A stretch of DNA of 64,000 bases, taken from assembly GCA_013399115.1 (NCBI GenBank), contig VXAA01004209.1, forward strand, positions 900,722-964,721. Reading direction: 5' to 3'. The notes beneath the pieces were generated by a model. That model was given only the letters and a program-made list of their open reading frames with translations. It had not been told where the DNA came from and made no database searches. The position numbers and the translations under genes were made by a program. Source of the stretch: Anseranas semipalmata (Eukaryota > Chordata > Aves > Anseriformes > Anseranatidae). Position 1 is the first letter of the stretch. The number at the start of each line of letters is the position of its first letter. Shown here in pieces: positions 1 through 13,541 of the stretch.

Positions 1-200
1 GGGCGGGCGGCGGTCCGGGGGAGGGCAGGGCCGGGCCGCGGGGGCCCGTGGGGGGCGAGCCACGCAGCCGCCTTCGTGAGCGGGGGCTGGGGGCCCGGCG
101 GCCCTCCTCACGGCCTGCCGAGGCGGTGCCGCGGGCACTTCGGCGTCCGGGGGCTGCGGCTGGTGCCCCGCACGCTTCTGTCAGACTGCGGGGGCCTTAG
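1..200. promoter_or_regulatory. Edge of a CpG island at the start of TBC1D9 intron 1
   Basis: The first 200 bases are very GC-rich with dense CG dinucleotides, then composition drops sharply to AT-rich DNA by about 400. This is typical of the downstream shoulder of a promoter CpG island. The TBC1D9 start codon region (Met-Trp-Val-Asn-Pro in the family) was looked for and is not here, so the promoter and exon 1 should lie just left of the window. Calling it TBC1D9's own island is inference from position and strand. Confidence 0.7.
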
Positions 201-3200
201 GTGCTGCCTCGGTATCTCAGTACTTCGCTGCGTGGAACGCCCTGAGGTTTTCCTGAGGATTTACGCGCATGCAGCTGCTGTGAAGGCTGAAGCTTTGTGC
301 GGATGGTCAGCGGTGTCTGATACCCTCGTCCGTGAGGGTGTGACTTACTGCGATTGTTGTAGGATTTCGTTCTTGAACCTCTAACGCACGCTGCTTAAAA
401 TAAGACCAAGTTATAGATATAGATGCATGCTACCAGAACAGATTTGCTTTGGCTTCTCTGTATTCTTTGGGATGTCCTTGTAAAGTCTGTTCCCCGAATG
501 CCTTGTTTTCTGCCAGTGTCGACTGGAAACACTTTTGTAGGTGTCTTGGGTCATACACGTGTTGGTCTCTACAACGCTGTGTGTATGCATTTGTCAAGAC
601 CTTTAATCATTTTTAGGTAATGTATATCCATTTGGAATATCTGGAGATATGGAACCTGATGGTGTTACCACCGTCCCTTCTTGAATTGGCAGAAAATGCT
701 CAAGCCTATTCTCTGAAAACTCTGATTTCTTCCTTACCCACTTGCATTGAAACTAATTATTTAGGCTAGTCAAAATAAACACGGATTGCATTGACGTTTG
801 GTTCAAGGACCTGTGTATATTTACTAGAAGATTAAATGTTTCTTCAACCTTTGAATACTCTGTGGACTTGCAAAAAAATACAATTTAAGCTAATGCACCA
901 TTCTAAAGTATTTTTTTTTTCATGTAGGCCCTTGAGAACTTCAGTGTTAAAGGTTAATAAAGCCCACCTTGTGTAGGAAGTGACCAGCAGTCATTTCACA
1001 TTGACTGTAGATTTCTGTTGTTGTTTTCTTGTTATTTTTTGTTTGTTTTGTTTTTTTAATCTTTGATATTATGGACACTGTTGACAAATCACTTCAAAAT
1101 ATTTCTTGCCTCAAAACTTTACCCCTGCTGTGTTTACTAAGGAATTCTTTGCAGACTCCCATTTCATGGATTACCCACTGGCCTCCAAGGACTCTCCTCT
1201 ATCTTAGTGTAGGTAGTTTGGGTAGGTGTTCTCATACCTCTCTGACTTTGTCATCTTTGAATTAGAGATCTTTTGAGAAACACAGACAGTTTTCCAAATG
1301 TTTCTCTGTTACTGGGGAAGCATTTTGAGAATTTTGTGTTTTCTCTTCAACCTATTTGCAGAGTGCATGTGTATCTAAGCCTTCGTGCAGCTGTATGTGT
1401 GATAGTGTGATTGATGATACCACTGTACAGATGGAGATCACTTTTGAAGATTTTCTCCTTTGAGTGAGAGTAGGATTCATAAATGTGTGCTCCTTGTTTT
1501 GTGAAGCTCAGATAAGCTGACAGCATTCGGTAGGAGTTCAGAATAGAGAAATAGTTCTACCTGTGGTTCTGCATTTCTGTCTCCTCAGTACTTGTTTTTG
1601 TCCACTGCATCTATTATTTTCGCATGTGAATGCACTCTGTGTAGTGAGTACTGATTTAGAATGCACAAGTTCTATGCGTATTTTGAAAATTGCTTTCCAT
1701 GTAGCTTTTCTTAGTGTGTATCTGCATGGAATTGCAGCTGCGGTGGGATTGAGGTAGTAGCGACAAGTAACTAAATAATTTCTATGGTTTTTGTTTGCTT
1801 GTTTGTATGGGGCCTGGGGGGAAGAGCTGGAGCTTTTTTCAGTACATTGCCAGAACCATAACAACAGTTAACACCCATTACTAACATGCGGGAAGTTATC
1901 AGTGCTGGAAGTATTAAAAGGCTCTCTGGGACCTTGTCAGACCTTGCCATTTTAGCCTGTGGGTTTGTGATGCAGTGGTCGACAAAAGGGTGGGTGAGGG
2001 AGAGAGAAAGGGATGTAGAGTAGTCAGACCACTCCCAGCTTGGTAGGCACAGGAGCAAGTGGAACTTATGATTAGTTGATTTTCTTGGAAATACTGGTAC
2101 TGGAATTTTGTGCTGGTTGCTCTAACAGCTGCAGTTGGCCCATTGAGGGCCAGTGCAGGCAAAGAAAGCTAACGGCTTGCTCCTGATAGGCAAGACTGGC
2201 TAAAAGCAAAGTATAGAGGAACCCGACTGATTCTGAGAGTTCAAAACAAACAAAAAAAACCCTGCTGAAACAGTTAACGGGGTATGTAGTTTCTAATAAT
2301 GATAGCATTTAAGATGATACTTTGGGAAATTCTGTAGATAATAATGATACAGCTCTAGTGACAGAATTTGGAGGTTATCAGGTCTACATTAGAGAAACGG
2401 GGAAAAAAAGGAGCTTTTCATTTTTTTCCCTTAATTTCCCATTCTATAGTCATACAATGCTGAAATTTGCTCAGATAACACCGTAAAAGGCATCCATCCA
2501 TGAATGTTGTATAAAATTTGGCTGGTTGCTCTGTGGGAAACTAGATCATGTGTCCCTGAAGTTGACAAGAAATACTGTATGTAAGATTGTCACTGTGGTT
2601 GGGAGTGGTCTGAATTTATATATTCAAGAGAGGATGGAAGTACAGCTGTCACCTTTTTTTTTCCCTTGTAATCTAAGTTCTGCTGACTTGTACTCCCTCA
2701 TTGTTGACTTAAGTCGTTTGTCTTAAATTGTAGAATGATAATTGACTTTCAAATTGATGGGAATATGGGCTCGATGACATGAGGTGGCTTCACTATGTAA
2801 CTTAAAGCATGGTTCAACAGCAAGAAGCATTGGCTTTCTGGCATTGCCTTCAAATCTAGGTTTGCTGTGAAACTAACCAGTCAGCAGACTGAGCTAGACT
2901 AAGTGTAATGCCCTTTTCTCCATCTGTCGATTTTTCAGACTTCGAAGAACGTAAGTTGGGGCTGCCTGCACTGTGATGCCATTGTGTTGGCATAGCGAAG
3001 GAAGAGGTAGAGTACTTTCCCGTAGGTGACTGGGAATGACGGGGAAGGCCGGGTACAAATTTCTTGAGACAGCACTGTGGTTGGATGCTGTGACTGCAAA
3101 AATGTGGTTAAAGGCTGACAATCACCCTCAAAGTGGCTGCTGGGTTTCGGTGTTACCTGTCCTTCCTCACTTCCTTATCACCCTCCTGTGCAGGGAGGTT

Positions 3201-5235
3201 ACCGTCACCAGAGCAGCATCCAGAGGAATGGATCTTTTAGGTCTTTTGACACACCGCACTCTAAAAACAAGTACTTTGTGTAGCCTGGGGGGTGGGTGAA
3301 AGTAATTCTTATGACTTTGAAGAAGAAGAGCAGTACTCACATTACCCGTTTTCCTGGATCCATTCTGACTGCAGCAATCCTTTGCTGGAAAGGTAGTATC
3401 AGGCACTTTGGGAGAAGTGGTGAAACCTCAGCCCTTTCTGCACAGGTTCTTTCTTCTTGGCCTCGATTTACCTAACTTAATGGAACAGAGAAAGCCATCT
3501 TACATAAATACTCATTTGGACGTTAGAGACATTTTCTGCACTTATTTTAATATTGGATTGTAGCATGTTAGAAGCGTGGTGATCATCTTGTTGTGTGTTT
3601 GGGCAGTGCCTAATTAGTGAGTCCCTAGAAGTCATCCCTGCTAACAAAATGTCTGATGAGTACTTTGCTTAAGAGCTACAGCTTTTCTACTGAGCTGTGG
3701 TAAGCCATTTTAGACTGAAGTAAGGCCTGGACACTTTTAAATGATTGTGTCTGTGTCAGGAGCAGTCATTTCACTGCAACTTTCCTTTGTAAGTATACCT
3801 TAACTGAAGGGCTGTTTAGGTTTTGTTTTCAGTTTTTGACCCAAGAAATATGGGAAAGGCTTGTAAATTGGATTTTAAACTGTTTTTTTCATTGTTGTTC
3901 TGCAAACTTGCATTATCTTGCATCACTGCATTAATCTTCCAGGACAAGACTAAAAAATGTACTTTTCTGCTTTAAAAATATTCGATGATTGATGAGCGTT
4001 CTCCATAATGCATTTGTTTGATACCTTGCACATAGTGCCTGGCCTGTATTTTGCTTCTGGGTGACCCTCACTCAAGAGTTTAATCTTCCTTTTGTTCACC
4101 AACAGGGAAAAAGTCTTTTCTTTCCTGTCATTAATTTTCTCAGAGGTGCCAGATGTTTTTTAACCCTCTCTTGTTCGTAACTACTCCCTGTTTGTCAGCT
4201 CCCTCCCCTGCGCAGGCGGGTAGTTTGGCCTGTGTGAAATACTTCCTTCTCAAGAGGGTCCAGCGTGTTGTAGGACAACCGGTATCAGCTGAAGTTGAGA
4301 CAGCTGGAGAGAACGTGAAGCCACATCTCTCCCGTCGTTTGGGCATTGTGCACCGTATGACCATATTACTTGCATGCATGTAAGGATCTTGAACAGGTCA
4401 TAAACTTTATGAGTAACTAAAAGGCTCATGTTTCCGTGTTAAGTGTATGTTGCATACTGATGCAACAAAGAGGTTAAAAATTCCTCTGTCTGCGCTCTGC
4501 TGTAACGTGGTAATGCTTGCCAAAAGGCTTTTATTTGGGAATAACTTTGCAAGGAATTAGTGCAACTAATCTTGTTACTGTAAGATTCCTTTGAATCCCA
4601 AGGCAAATAAATTGTTCATCTTAGTTTGCAAGAACTGTTTTTAGGAATGAGTTATTTTGCAGATACAGCATTTATGCTTACAGCTGGGATGGTGCACGTG
4701 TGAGATTCAGTACAAGTTTGTAAGTCTGTGAGATCTTGCTAAAGATGATTCAAATGCTTAAGCAGAAGAGAGCAGGTGGAAATTTGCTGACTTCTGGTGG
4801 TAAAAGAAATTGATGAAGTACTATCTTTCTCACCCGCTATTTTTGCAGAAGGGGTTATCGTATAATTTCCACATTGGAAAGTCAGAAAGGAGAGGTTCTT
4901 AGCTCAGCTGACTGACACAAGCCATCAGTGTTGAATCTGATATAATTTTTAATACTGTGACAGTGTTCTAACTCAGAACACTTTTCTGCAGCCTTGCTGG
5001 ACATCACAATTAGTAGCTCAAATTTGCAGAAGAGATTCTATCTTGCTCTTAACCTATCAACTCAGAGGATTGAGGAGGGAATTACTTAGCAACTTGTTTA
5101 TGCTAAGATTAGAAAAGCTTTTGACCAGCATATCATATGTGTGATGAGAAGATGGTACATGCTTTAACAAACTTGATGCTTTCTGTCCTCATTGACTCAA
5201 GCAGTTAGGATTTTACATGTCAAACTTGATACACT

Positions 5236-6720
5236 TCAGTAGAAAATGTGCTTTCTGATGCTTGAAATATAGTGGTTATCAAAATGCATGCAATTAGCAT
5301 CACTTACATGAGTGGTCAGCCTATCCATTAGGTTTCCATGTCCATTTTGGCTCATGGAGTGGAAAGTCTTTCGTTCGGCTCCATCATCTGGTGATGCATC
5401 AAATCTGCTCTGCCACTGCTGAGGTTTCTTACTAGGATCTGCTGTGGGTATGTTTGCTTCTTCACACCGGTAGATTTCCACTTCAAGAGATCCAGACGTC
5501 AAAGAGCTGAACTCCTTTTGGTTCTCTGGATTGACTCACTAGTCTTTCTGCTGAATCCCCAGATGCTTTCTCAGGTGCTTAATTGGAAGGTGTCTCATTT
5601 CCTGTCTAATGCTTCTGTTGATCTCCGGTTCTTACAGACGATGCGCTCTTTGCATAGATACAGCGCCTGAGATGGAAATTCTCGGTGTTGCTTGGTGCTA
5701 TGTAGCTCTGGTTTCTGCACCATAATGCTTCTTGGCCAAAGACTTTCCCTGATGTTACTTCATCTTTTACACTTTGAGTAATGTGACCCATCAAGGCCTC
5801 TGGACCGTCACTTGCCATTTTTGCCTTCTGACATAATGTTTTGGCTTTGCAAATGAGTTCAGTGATGTTTTCTGGACCTGCTGTTTCTCCAGAGATCTTT
5901 TTGTATGAAGCCCTTTTGGAAATGTCACACAGGATCTCAATATAATGAGCAATGTCTAGGTTTCTTGGTAAATTTTCTGTGTTATAACAAAGTTTGTATT
6001 GCCTAGACACAGAATCTATATGTATGTATTTGCTATATGCAGAATCTATTCAGCTTTCTCTGTTCTTCTGTAACATTTGCAACCTCTATTTTTTTCATTT
6101 CCTCATAGTACCACGCTGTAGTATAGCTTTTACCTGTAGTAGGCAGGAGTTGTTGCTGCCACTGACTTTGCTATAGTGTAAAGATACAAATGTATGTAAA
6201 GGCCTTTAAGCATCTGATTGAAATTCTCTCCAGCTCGCTGATTACTAATCATACTTCTGATGTCTGATCAATGTTGACATTCAATAATCTACACTTGCAT
6301 TTTGCCTTCAAATCTGGTGCTGAGGTGGGTTTATCTTCTGGAGGACTTCTTCAGAATCTTCTGTCTTTTGCTTTCCTTTCAAAAATGAAGGTTGTAAATA
6401 TTTCTAGACCTGACTTAATGATTGCTCCATTTTTTTTTTTCTGAAAATTTTCCGAAGTTTATAGATAGAGGTCTGTGAATTCCAACCGCAGCAGCTGCCT
6501 TAATTTCAGCTAATTAAAATCAAGTTCTTGACATGATTTTGGTTCTTTCCTCACAGTCCTGTCTTGTGCTTTCCCTTTGCATTTGCCAGTATTTCAGTAG
6601 CCGAAGTTCTTGGGATTTTCTGTTCAGAGTCATTTATTTTCCTGGTAAAGTGCCGCCTCTGATAGCTTTGAAGTCTGATTCTGTCACAGGTATTCTGTCA
6701 GAGCAGTTAGAATTTTTTTT
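5236..6720 (-). pseudogene. Unidentified coding-like relic, frame-broken, antisense in TBC1D9 intron 1
   Basis: On the - strand two open stretches follow one another: 134 codons (6010 to 5606) and, in another frame, 88 codons (5502 to 5236). Their composition is protein-like, for example RNLDIAHYIEILCDISKRAS and KKPQQWQSRFDASPDDGAER. Upstream on the same strand, to about 6720, come shorter protein-like pieces such as KGKQKTEDSEEVLQK and RKSQELRLLKYWQ in shifting frames with stops. This pattern suggests an old, broken coding sequence. I do not recognise the parent protein. No poly(A) tail is visible at the 3' side. A GTAAGT follows ACTCAT near 5312, so part of it could be a spliced exon rather than a retrocopy. 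Chance open frames remain possible. Confidence 0.3.
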
Positions 6721-7117
6721 TTTTTTTTGGTAAACTTGATTGCTTCTCTTTAGATTTAACATGTATTTGATCACGCTGTGCTTCAGGACTTTTCCTTAGT
6801 TCGAGGTGAGTTTACTGTACACACTTCAGTTGTTGGCTTATACCATTGATTTTGTTGCCTAGATTCAGTTTACAGTGGTTTTTCTTCTTAGTTCAGCAGC
6901 ATTTTTTTAATTGCCATACTTAGTTGATTTGTTCTTGAGTCCTATGTTAGCGCAGATGCAGTTGATTTAAATTTTGCTGTTGGGTGAGATCTGTTTAATT
7001 TGCTTACGCTACTCTGAGAGAGTGGGATGCTTAGCAAGAGTTAGTTTTGAGTGAAATTCAGTGACTTCCCTGTTGTTTTGGTCAATGGTTATTGGTCATG
7101 CTTTTCCCAAGTGATTT

Positions 7118-7153
7118 TTGTTTGTTTGTTTGTCTGTCTTTGGTTTTGTTTGT
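7118..7153. repeat. T/G-rich simple repeat (TTTG)n
   Basis: Imperfect TTTG/TCTG/TTTTG units in intron 1. Low-complexity DNA only. Confidence 0.6.
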
Positions 7154-7569
7154 TAAAATAAACTCATAAGGAGTAAATTTTGGTATTTTGTTAATCATAC
7201 CTTGAAGGCAGTTGTTGACTCTATCCGTATTCTTCTCAGTATTTCTCTATCACTTTATAGCCTGGTGTGATGGACATGTGGTAACAAATTTGTTTTCTTC
7301 GTGTGTGTGAGATTTGTTTTGGTGCAAATATCAACTTCCTCAGAGTTGTAAGCCATCACACACCTGAAACTGTCTAGCATGTCCTGTTCCTGCTCAGCTC
7401 TCTACCCAGCCTTTCTGTACCTATGCTAGATTTTTGTTTAAGTTCAAGTCTAGTGGGTTTGTTTCTGGGAACTTATTCATTGGATGTGTTATGAGTTACT
7501 GTACTTGGACATTTCATCATTTGTAAACTTGGCCTCAATGGAAATAAAGGCAATACTTTTGCTGTGTGT

Positions 7570-7619
7570 ATATGCATCTATATCTATATGTAACGATAGA
7601 TATAGATTATAATGCATAT
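7570..7619. repeat. AT-rich inverted repeat (hairpin)
   Basis: ATCTATATCTAT at 7576-7587 is exactly inverted as ATAGATATAGAT at 7596-7607, with an 8-base loop. Outer bases ATATGC (7570-7575) and GCATAT (7614-7619) can extend the stem past a small bulge. It could extrude as a cruciform. Nothing marks it as a known RNA gene. Confidence 0.6.
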
Positions 7620-8313
7620 TCTGGTTTTTGTCTGTGTTGATGAGAAAAGCAGCAAAGTTTTACAATACTAAAATATTATAAATGATGCTCAATAGATAAC
7701 ACCGACAAATGTAGTTATATCTGAGAATGATTTAGGGTGCTTCAGCTTGCCAGCCGAAGTTACAAAAAGTTTTGAAAGCTTGAAGTGTAAGCCCAATCAG
7801 ATTTAGATTAGAAGCAAGATACTGATTTTTACAGGGATGGTCATCAGTTGTTTGGACACCTTCACAAGCACTGCGGTAGACATTCAATTGCCGATCACTT
7901 TTAAATTAAGATATCTAGAAGATAATCTATTTCAATCACGATTGTTAAACTTGAGGGGAAGATGAAAGCTTTATCCTTTGTTACTGCCTTATACTGCAGT
8001 AGTCAAGCTAGGTCATCGCATTGGCCCTTCCCAAGCTTTTTTTAAAAAGTTAAAAGGTTAGGGTTTCAATCTTCTCTCTTATTTGTATTCATCATCCTGA
8101 AGGCAGAAGAAGCAAGAACTGTTTTTGCTGCTTGTCTTGCTAAATGTCACCAGAGTGAAAGAACTTCCTCAGGGTCAGTTTCACCAAAGTTTGAAAATAT
8201 CTTCTATGAAGTTCAGTGGTAGAAGGAAAGAGCAACAAACTCAGGCGTTGAGGAAAACTTAACAGATCTTATGCTTTGATTTCAGAGGAAGAGCATTCTT
8301 TTTTTTTTTTTTT

Positions 8314-8314
8314 N
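8314..8314. other. Ambiguous base (N) after a T run
   Basis: A single N follows a run of T (about 8299-8313). This is a sequencing or assembly uncertainty at a homopolymer, not biology. Confidence 0.95.
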
Positions 8315-10920
8315 ACGTTACATGTCCATATAAGCCAATGCTATATAACCCATATGGGAAGACAGTTATCAAACAAGTATTTGGGTGTTATTTTGCTTTA
8401 GTTTGTATGAATGAACACATACAATACAAAACTGTATAAACCTTCATGAAGTTTCAAGGGTGGTGGTCACAGTGAGATGTTATTTTCATACTTTTGAGGA
8501 TACTATTACTAGGATAGGAAGCTTAACATTGTAGTTACTTTTGAGAGGTGTATAGTATTTACTATTTATTTAGTCTCTCCCATGAAATGAAATCAAACAG
8601 AATTGAACCCTGTTTAAAAGGATTTGTCCATAATATTACCCATGGAGTTCAGATTGTTGTTCTAGGTTGAGTTTCGACAAATAATTGGATGACCTCTTTC
8701 TATAATAACAAATGAGTGAGCTAATTGTGTAAACACGTGGACTGTCTTGAAAAAATGGAAAATAAATGATTCATATAGTGTCTAGGCCAGACAATAGCTT
8801 GTACTGTACATCTTAGCTATGTATTGGTATGAGTAATTGTTTTTATAGTCCAGGAAGTAATATTTAGACTTTAGGACGAGTTTGATCATTGTCCATGGAA
8901 TCAATATCAAACTGAATGCTCTGGGTGAAAATATGGCTTAAGCGGACTGAGTTGAGTGAGGCTTTCTCAGAAATCATCTGAAGTCTGCAATCCAGATAGG
9001 TCCCTTGGATGTTTCAGGATTATGGCCGGAGCTCATTACGTGTCCATCTGGTGTTAGTGGAAGGAGAAGGGGTTATCAGCACGCTTCAAATATCAGGAAC
9101 CATTTAAGCAGTATTTCTTTCATTCAGTGTTGGAATGTCACCATGCCTGTTTTGAAAACTTCTTACTAATGACGCATGTGACTGTGCAAGCTTTCCTATT
9201 TGCGGTGTTGAGCTCATATACAAATAGACTGCTAATGTCCATGGGACTAATTGAGTGATAGCTCATGAGCATGACTCTGAGAGTCACAGTGTGACCTGTA
9301 AGAAATCTTAGCTCTTTTGGAGCGTATACTTCTGTTTTTTCTCTAGGTGCTAAAAAGGTGAATGCGTGCTGTTTGTTTAGGCGTTTTAAGAAATTTTTAT
9401 TTTTAGCAGATGTCTTGAGAGACTGTCAGGCTGTTGATTATATTAGTAATGGTTTGCAGCAGTCTTCTCTTGGAAACAATTTGTCTAAAATTTTCCATAA
9501 TAATAATGACGAGTGATGTGATGCATTTTTTTATTGTTTTAGGCTATATGATTGGGTTACTAGCATAGTAAAGAGGGGCATGCATGAAGTGAAAATTTAT
9601 CATTTTCAGGCTGCTTCCACTGAAACAAAGGAAAATAAACACCCTGGCAAGGTGATAAAATTCAGATCTCTGACAGACACGGTAAGGGCAACATGCAGGG
9701 TATCTCCATGGGTGGGAAGCCAAATGGGAGCAAATATGCCTTGGTTTCTGCTGTCCCTACCCCTGGCTGAGCCAATAGCAGTGGCAGCTGAAAGGGTACA
9801 AAAAAAGGGGAGTGGGGAATAAGAAAGAAGCAGCTGCTTCTGTTCTGCCCTGCGCACATACTTAGTGCAGTGCCTGCATAGTTCTTTGACCTCACGTTCT
9901 GCCTCTGCCGAGACTCGTAAGAGCTACTGACTAGCCCATTTCGAGCATCTTTGCGTCTGCTGGATTCTTGGATTTTCTACAGCAATTGTGGCTAGTAGTA
10001 GAGCTGGGAGAAGGATGTAGCAGTGACGGTGGCAGGGCAGGGCTCAGCTCTCGGGAGCCAGGTGAATGACACGTGCTTGTCATCTGGCAAACGGGAGGAG
10101 AGGAGGGTGTTCCTGGGCGGCAGTATCAGGCACAGCAGTTGCACCAGCTGCAGAGTGACCTCATCCCAGCTCTAGGCAAGGTCTATGCAGGTTGCCAGTG
10201 ACACCGAAGAATGGATGTGTTGCAGATCACTGGTGTGTGCTGAAAGCAGCTCAAATTCGAGGACTGCAAGGTTAAAGCTGAATGGGAAGTGTCACTATCG
10301 GTTATTGTCCTCAGCCTTTTGATAGGTAGTGCTTTCCGTGCAAGAAAGCCATGGCTGCTAGCGATTTTTACGGTCTGAATGGTCACTATGTATTGTCATT
10401 CATAAACAGTAGCTAAATTGTTTTTGGTGTTTTAATAAGGTGCACTACAGGTAATACATAATCTAGGTCTTTGCTCTTGAATATGTAATCCAATTTACTT
10501 TGAGAACCTTGTAGATTTTAGCAGGTAAACTGTGGGTTCACAAACATAATCATAAGGTTGCTGTTGGAGGGGCTATAGAAATGTGATAAAGACTACTTGA
10601 TCTTTGTGTTTTATTTAAAACAAAGCATGACTTTTGGTAATAGAGGGCTACTGTCTGTCAGGAAGAAAATCCTGTTGTAACAAACAGCAATTATTCATGT
10701 ACAAGGTGCATAAACTTGCTTTTCCTTTTACTGTAAAAACACCAGTAATTGCAAGAAAAAAAAACTTGCAAATTCTTATGAAAGGTTTAGGGAAAGAAAA
10801 GTAATCACTAGTTATATCTTTTAAAGATACAAAGCAGGAAAAACATACGTGTAGCAAGTATCTGTGTTACAGTCATCAAGCACAGCAATATATAAATATT
10901 CAAACAACTGAAAACACATT

Positions 10921-11428
10921 ACTGTGTACTGTTTTGGGCACCACAATATAAGAAGGACATAAAACTATTAGAGAGTGTCCAAAGGAGGGCTACAGAGATG
11001 GTGAAGGGTCTGGAGGGCAAGACATATGAGGAGTGGCTGAGGTCCCTTGGTTTGTTCAGCCTGGAGAAGAGGAGACTGAGGGGAGGCCTCATGGCGGCCT
11101 GCAGCTTCCTCACGAGGGGAGCGGAGGGGCAGGCGCTGAGCTCTGCTCTCTGGTGACAGCGACAGGACCCGAGGGAACGGCATGGAGCTGTGACAGGGGA
11201 GGGTCAGGCTGGGTGTTAGGAAAAGGTTCTTCACTGAGAGGGTGGTGGGGCACTGGCACAGGCTCCCCAGGGCAGTGGTCACAGCACCGAGCCTGCTGGA
11301 GTTCAAGAAGTGCTTGGACAATGCTCTCAAGACACATGGTCTGATTTTTGGGTGGTCCTGTGTGGAGCCAGGAGTTGGACTCAATGATCCTTGTGGGTCC
11401 CCTCCAACTTGGGATATTCTGTGATTCA
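10921..11428 (+). mobile_element. CR1 LINE fragment, 5'-truncated, sense to TBC1D9
   Basis: The sequence shows the standard CR1 3' region: the reverse transcriptase C-terminal part (GTTTTGGGCACC, AGGGCTACAGAGATGGTGAA, GAGAAGAGGAGACTGAGG) followed by the 3'UTR (TGGACTCAATGATCCTTGTG) and the terminal GGGATATTCTGTGATTCA. About 508 bp remain of a roughly 4.5 kb element, so it is a dead 5' truncation. The overlapping open frames on both strands here are accidental frames within the repeat. Confidence 0.93.
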
Positions 11429-13502
11429 TTGACTTACACAGCTGTTTGTGTTCATATACTATAAAGTATGGGTATTTTCAGTGATGGTAGTTTACAGCGT
11501 ACCAATTTTCTACTGCAGATCATCCATTGATTTCATTACAGTTTGTTGGTAATTTGTAAGCGGTCTGGACCGTAAGCTGTCTGGAATGCTGGTTCCCAAA
11601 GAGAAGAGAGTGTAGTGGTGCTTGGAAGAGTCTGTCTGGATCAATTGTGCTGGCTTTGAAATCAAGATAGCCTACCTTTCTGGGAAATATGCTTTGGTCA
11701 GATAGAAATCATTTGGCTTAGAGGGCGTCTGTGTTATACAGGATGTCAGGCTTCACATGGTAATAAATCCTTCCAGTGAAACACACTTCAAAAAGTGGTT
11801 GCCTATGTAAAGATACAAGCACAGTAACTCATAATGTAATGCATGAATACAGACGACTAACCTCCGCACTTTGACGGGGAGCTGTAATCGTTGCACAGCT
11901 TAAGACTAAATGTGAGGCACAGTGGTCAGATAAGTAAAATATAGTATGATTTCTTCCTTCAGCATTAATTGCATGAGGTAACTGAACCATTTTACAGTAA
12001 CACCCTCCAGTGCGCTGTATGTCCTTCCAGTAACGTGATGCAAGAGCAATTGCCCAGGCCTCCTAGCCAATTGCGGTTGTGACTTCCCTGGTGTCAGATA
12101 TTACATAGGTGTCAATGATTTATATTTTACAGAAAAGAAAGAAAATACTGAATGTTTGCTGATCTTTTGGTGGAGAGTACAAGTATGCAAAAGACAAAGC
12201 TGACTTTATTCAAAAAATTCTACCAAACAAAAGGAAGATATTATCTCTCCCTTTTCCCCTTCTGCCCCCATATCTAGGTATGGTTACTCTAGAGATGTGG
12301 CGTGTGTGATGGGACTGTTGCTCGATATAAGGTTACTTGTGCTTGAGTGCCTTCAGGATCGGGGCTGTCATCAGTTAGTCAGATGCTAATCGCACAAACT
12401 TTAACACGTGCTTTAAATCTTTGCTGGTGAAACTGCTCACTTGAACAAGGGCTTGCAGGTTTATTTAGTATTCTTACATTGGAAATTTCTTCCCTTATTT
12501 CACTGTAGTCAGAAACCTGATGAAATAATGGGAAAAAAATTTGCAATCGGTATAGTCACATGATCTGATGCCTGCATAATTCACTGGCTCTTGCCCAAGG
12601 ACCAGTCTAATCTAAAGAAAATGATTCTTTTTGTTGCTTGTTTCATTTTTATATGAACTTTCGGTTATTAATCATATTTCAAAAGGTACTTGCTGTATGG
12701 AGAGTTAATGTACAATATTAAATTGATATTCTTTTTATGATGATGATGATCACTTCATGTAGAAATTCCTCAGATTATTTGAACTGCTCTTTCTTTTATT
12801 CTGGTTGCATCATGTGTCTCCGTTGAAAACAAACAAAAAACTGACCTACAGTGCACAATGAAACAGTTCCTGAAGGATGACAATCAGGGATAATTGTATA
12901 ATTACAAGAGTAAATATTAATCGGCTTTAATGTGTAAGAATACATAAATTATTTTGAAATATCACATGTATCATCTATTAAAACAGCTATCTCATTACAC
13001 AAGTAAGATTTTACTGATAAACTCTCTGTTGCAATTGACTTGGTAAGCTAGACTTTGAATTTTCCGTGGGGTCTTTTGGAGTTCTATGAATTTTCTTCCT
13101 TTAACCATACTTTAGGGATATTTCCGCAGCCTGTTTCTATCCCCGAAAAGGGTCTGGACAACTCTTACTTATTGCAGCTTTTTTTTTCCTGTTGCATGCA
13201 TAACTTCTACCTGTTGTTTCAGTGCTGGCTAAGCACTGAGCATTTGAGGATCTTTGCCCATGGTTGAAAATGAAATGTGTACATGTCTGCTTTCTGGACC
13301 AGTGCCACACTGTTTCTGTGAAGGCTGAATGGAGAGGATATGTAACAGGAAAAAAATTGAGAAATCCTGGAAGGTTAAAGGAACGTTTTAACCTGCCTCA
13401 GTCTGCTCAGTTTGAAAGGAGTCAAGCATCTAGGAGGGCTGGTGGTATATTGATCAGAGGCAGCTTGTCTGTGTACACCAGTAATCAGAAGACATGAGAG
13501 AT

Positions 13503-13541
13503 GCAGTAGTAACAACTAAATAGGCAGTAGTAACAACTAAA
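13503..13541. repeat. Two-copy tandem duplication, 21 bp unit
   Basis: GCAGTAGTAACAACTAAA occurs at 13503-13520 and again at 13524-13541, separated by TAG. This is a small local duplication, probably replication slippage. Confidence 0.8.

Noticed and set aside
76..384. 102-codon + strand open frame in the GC-rich start
   Set aside because: GC-rich DNA has few stops; the product (Gly/Arg/Leu-rich) is not the TBC1D9 N-terminus and no donor continues it into exon 2.
8299..8314. T run with an N as a possible gap hiding sequence
   Set aside because: A single N at a homopolymer; likely a base-calling limit.
10968..11429. Overlapping open frames on both strands, up to 153 codons
   Set aside because: They lie wholly in a CR1 3' region. 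The GC-rich repeat keeps several frames open; none is the CR1 enzyme in full.
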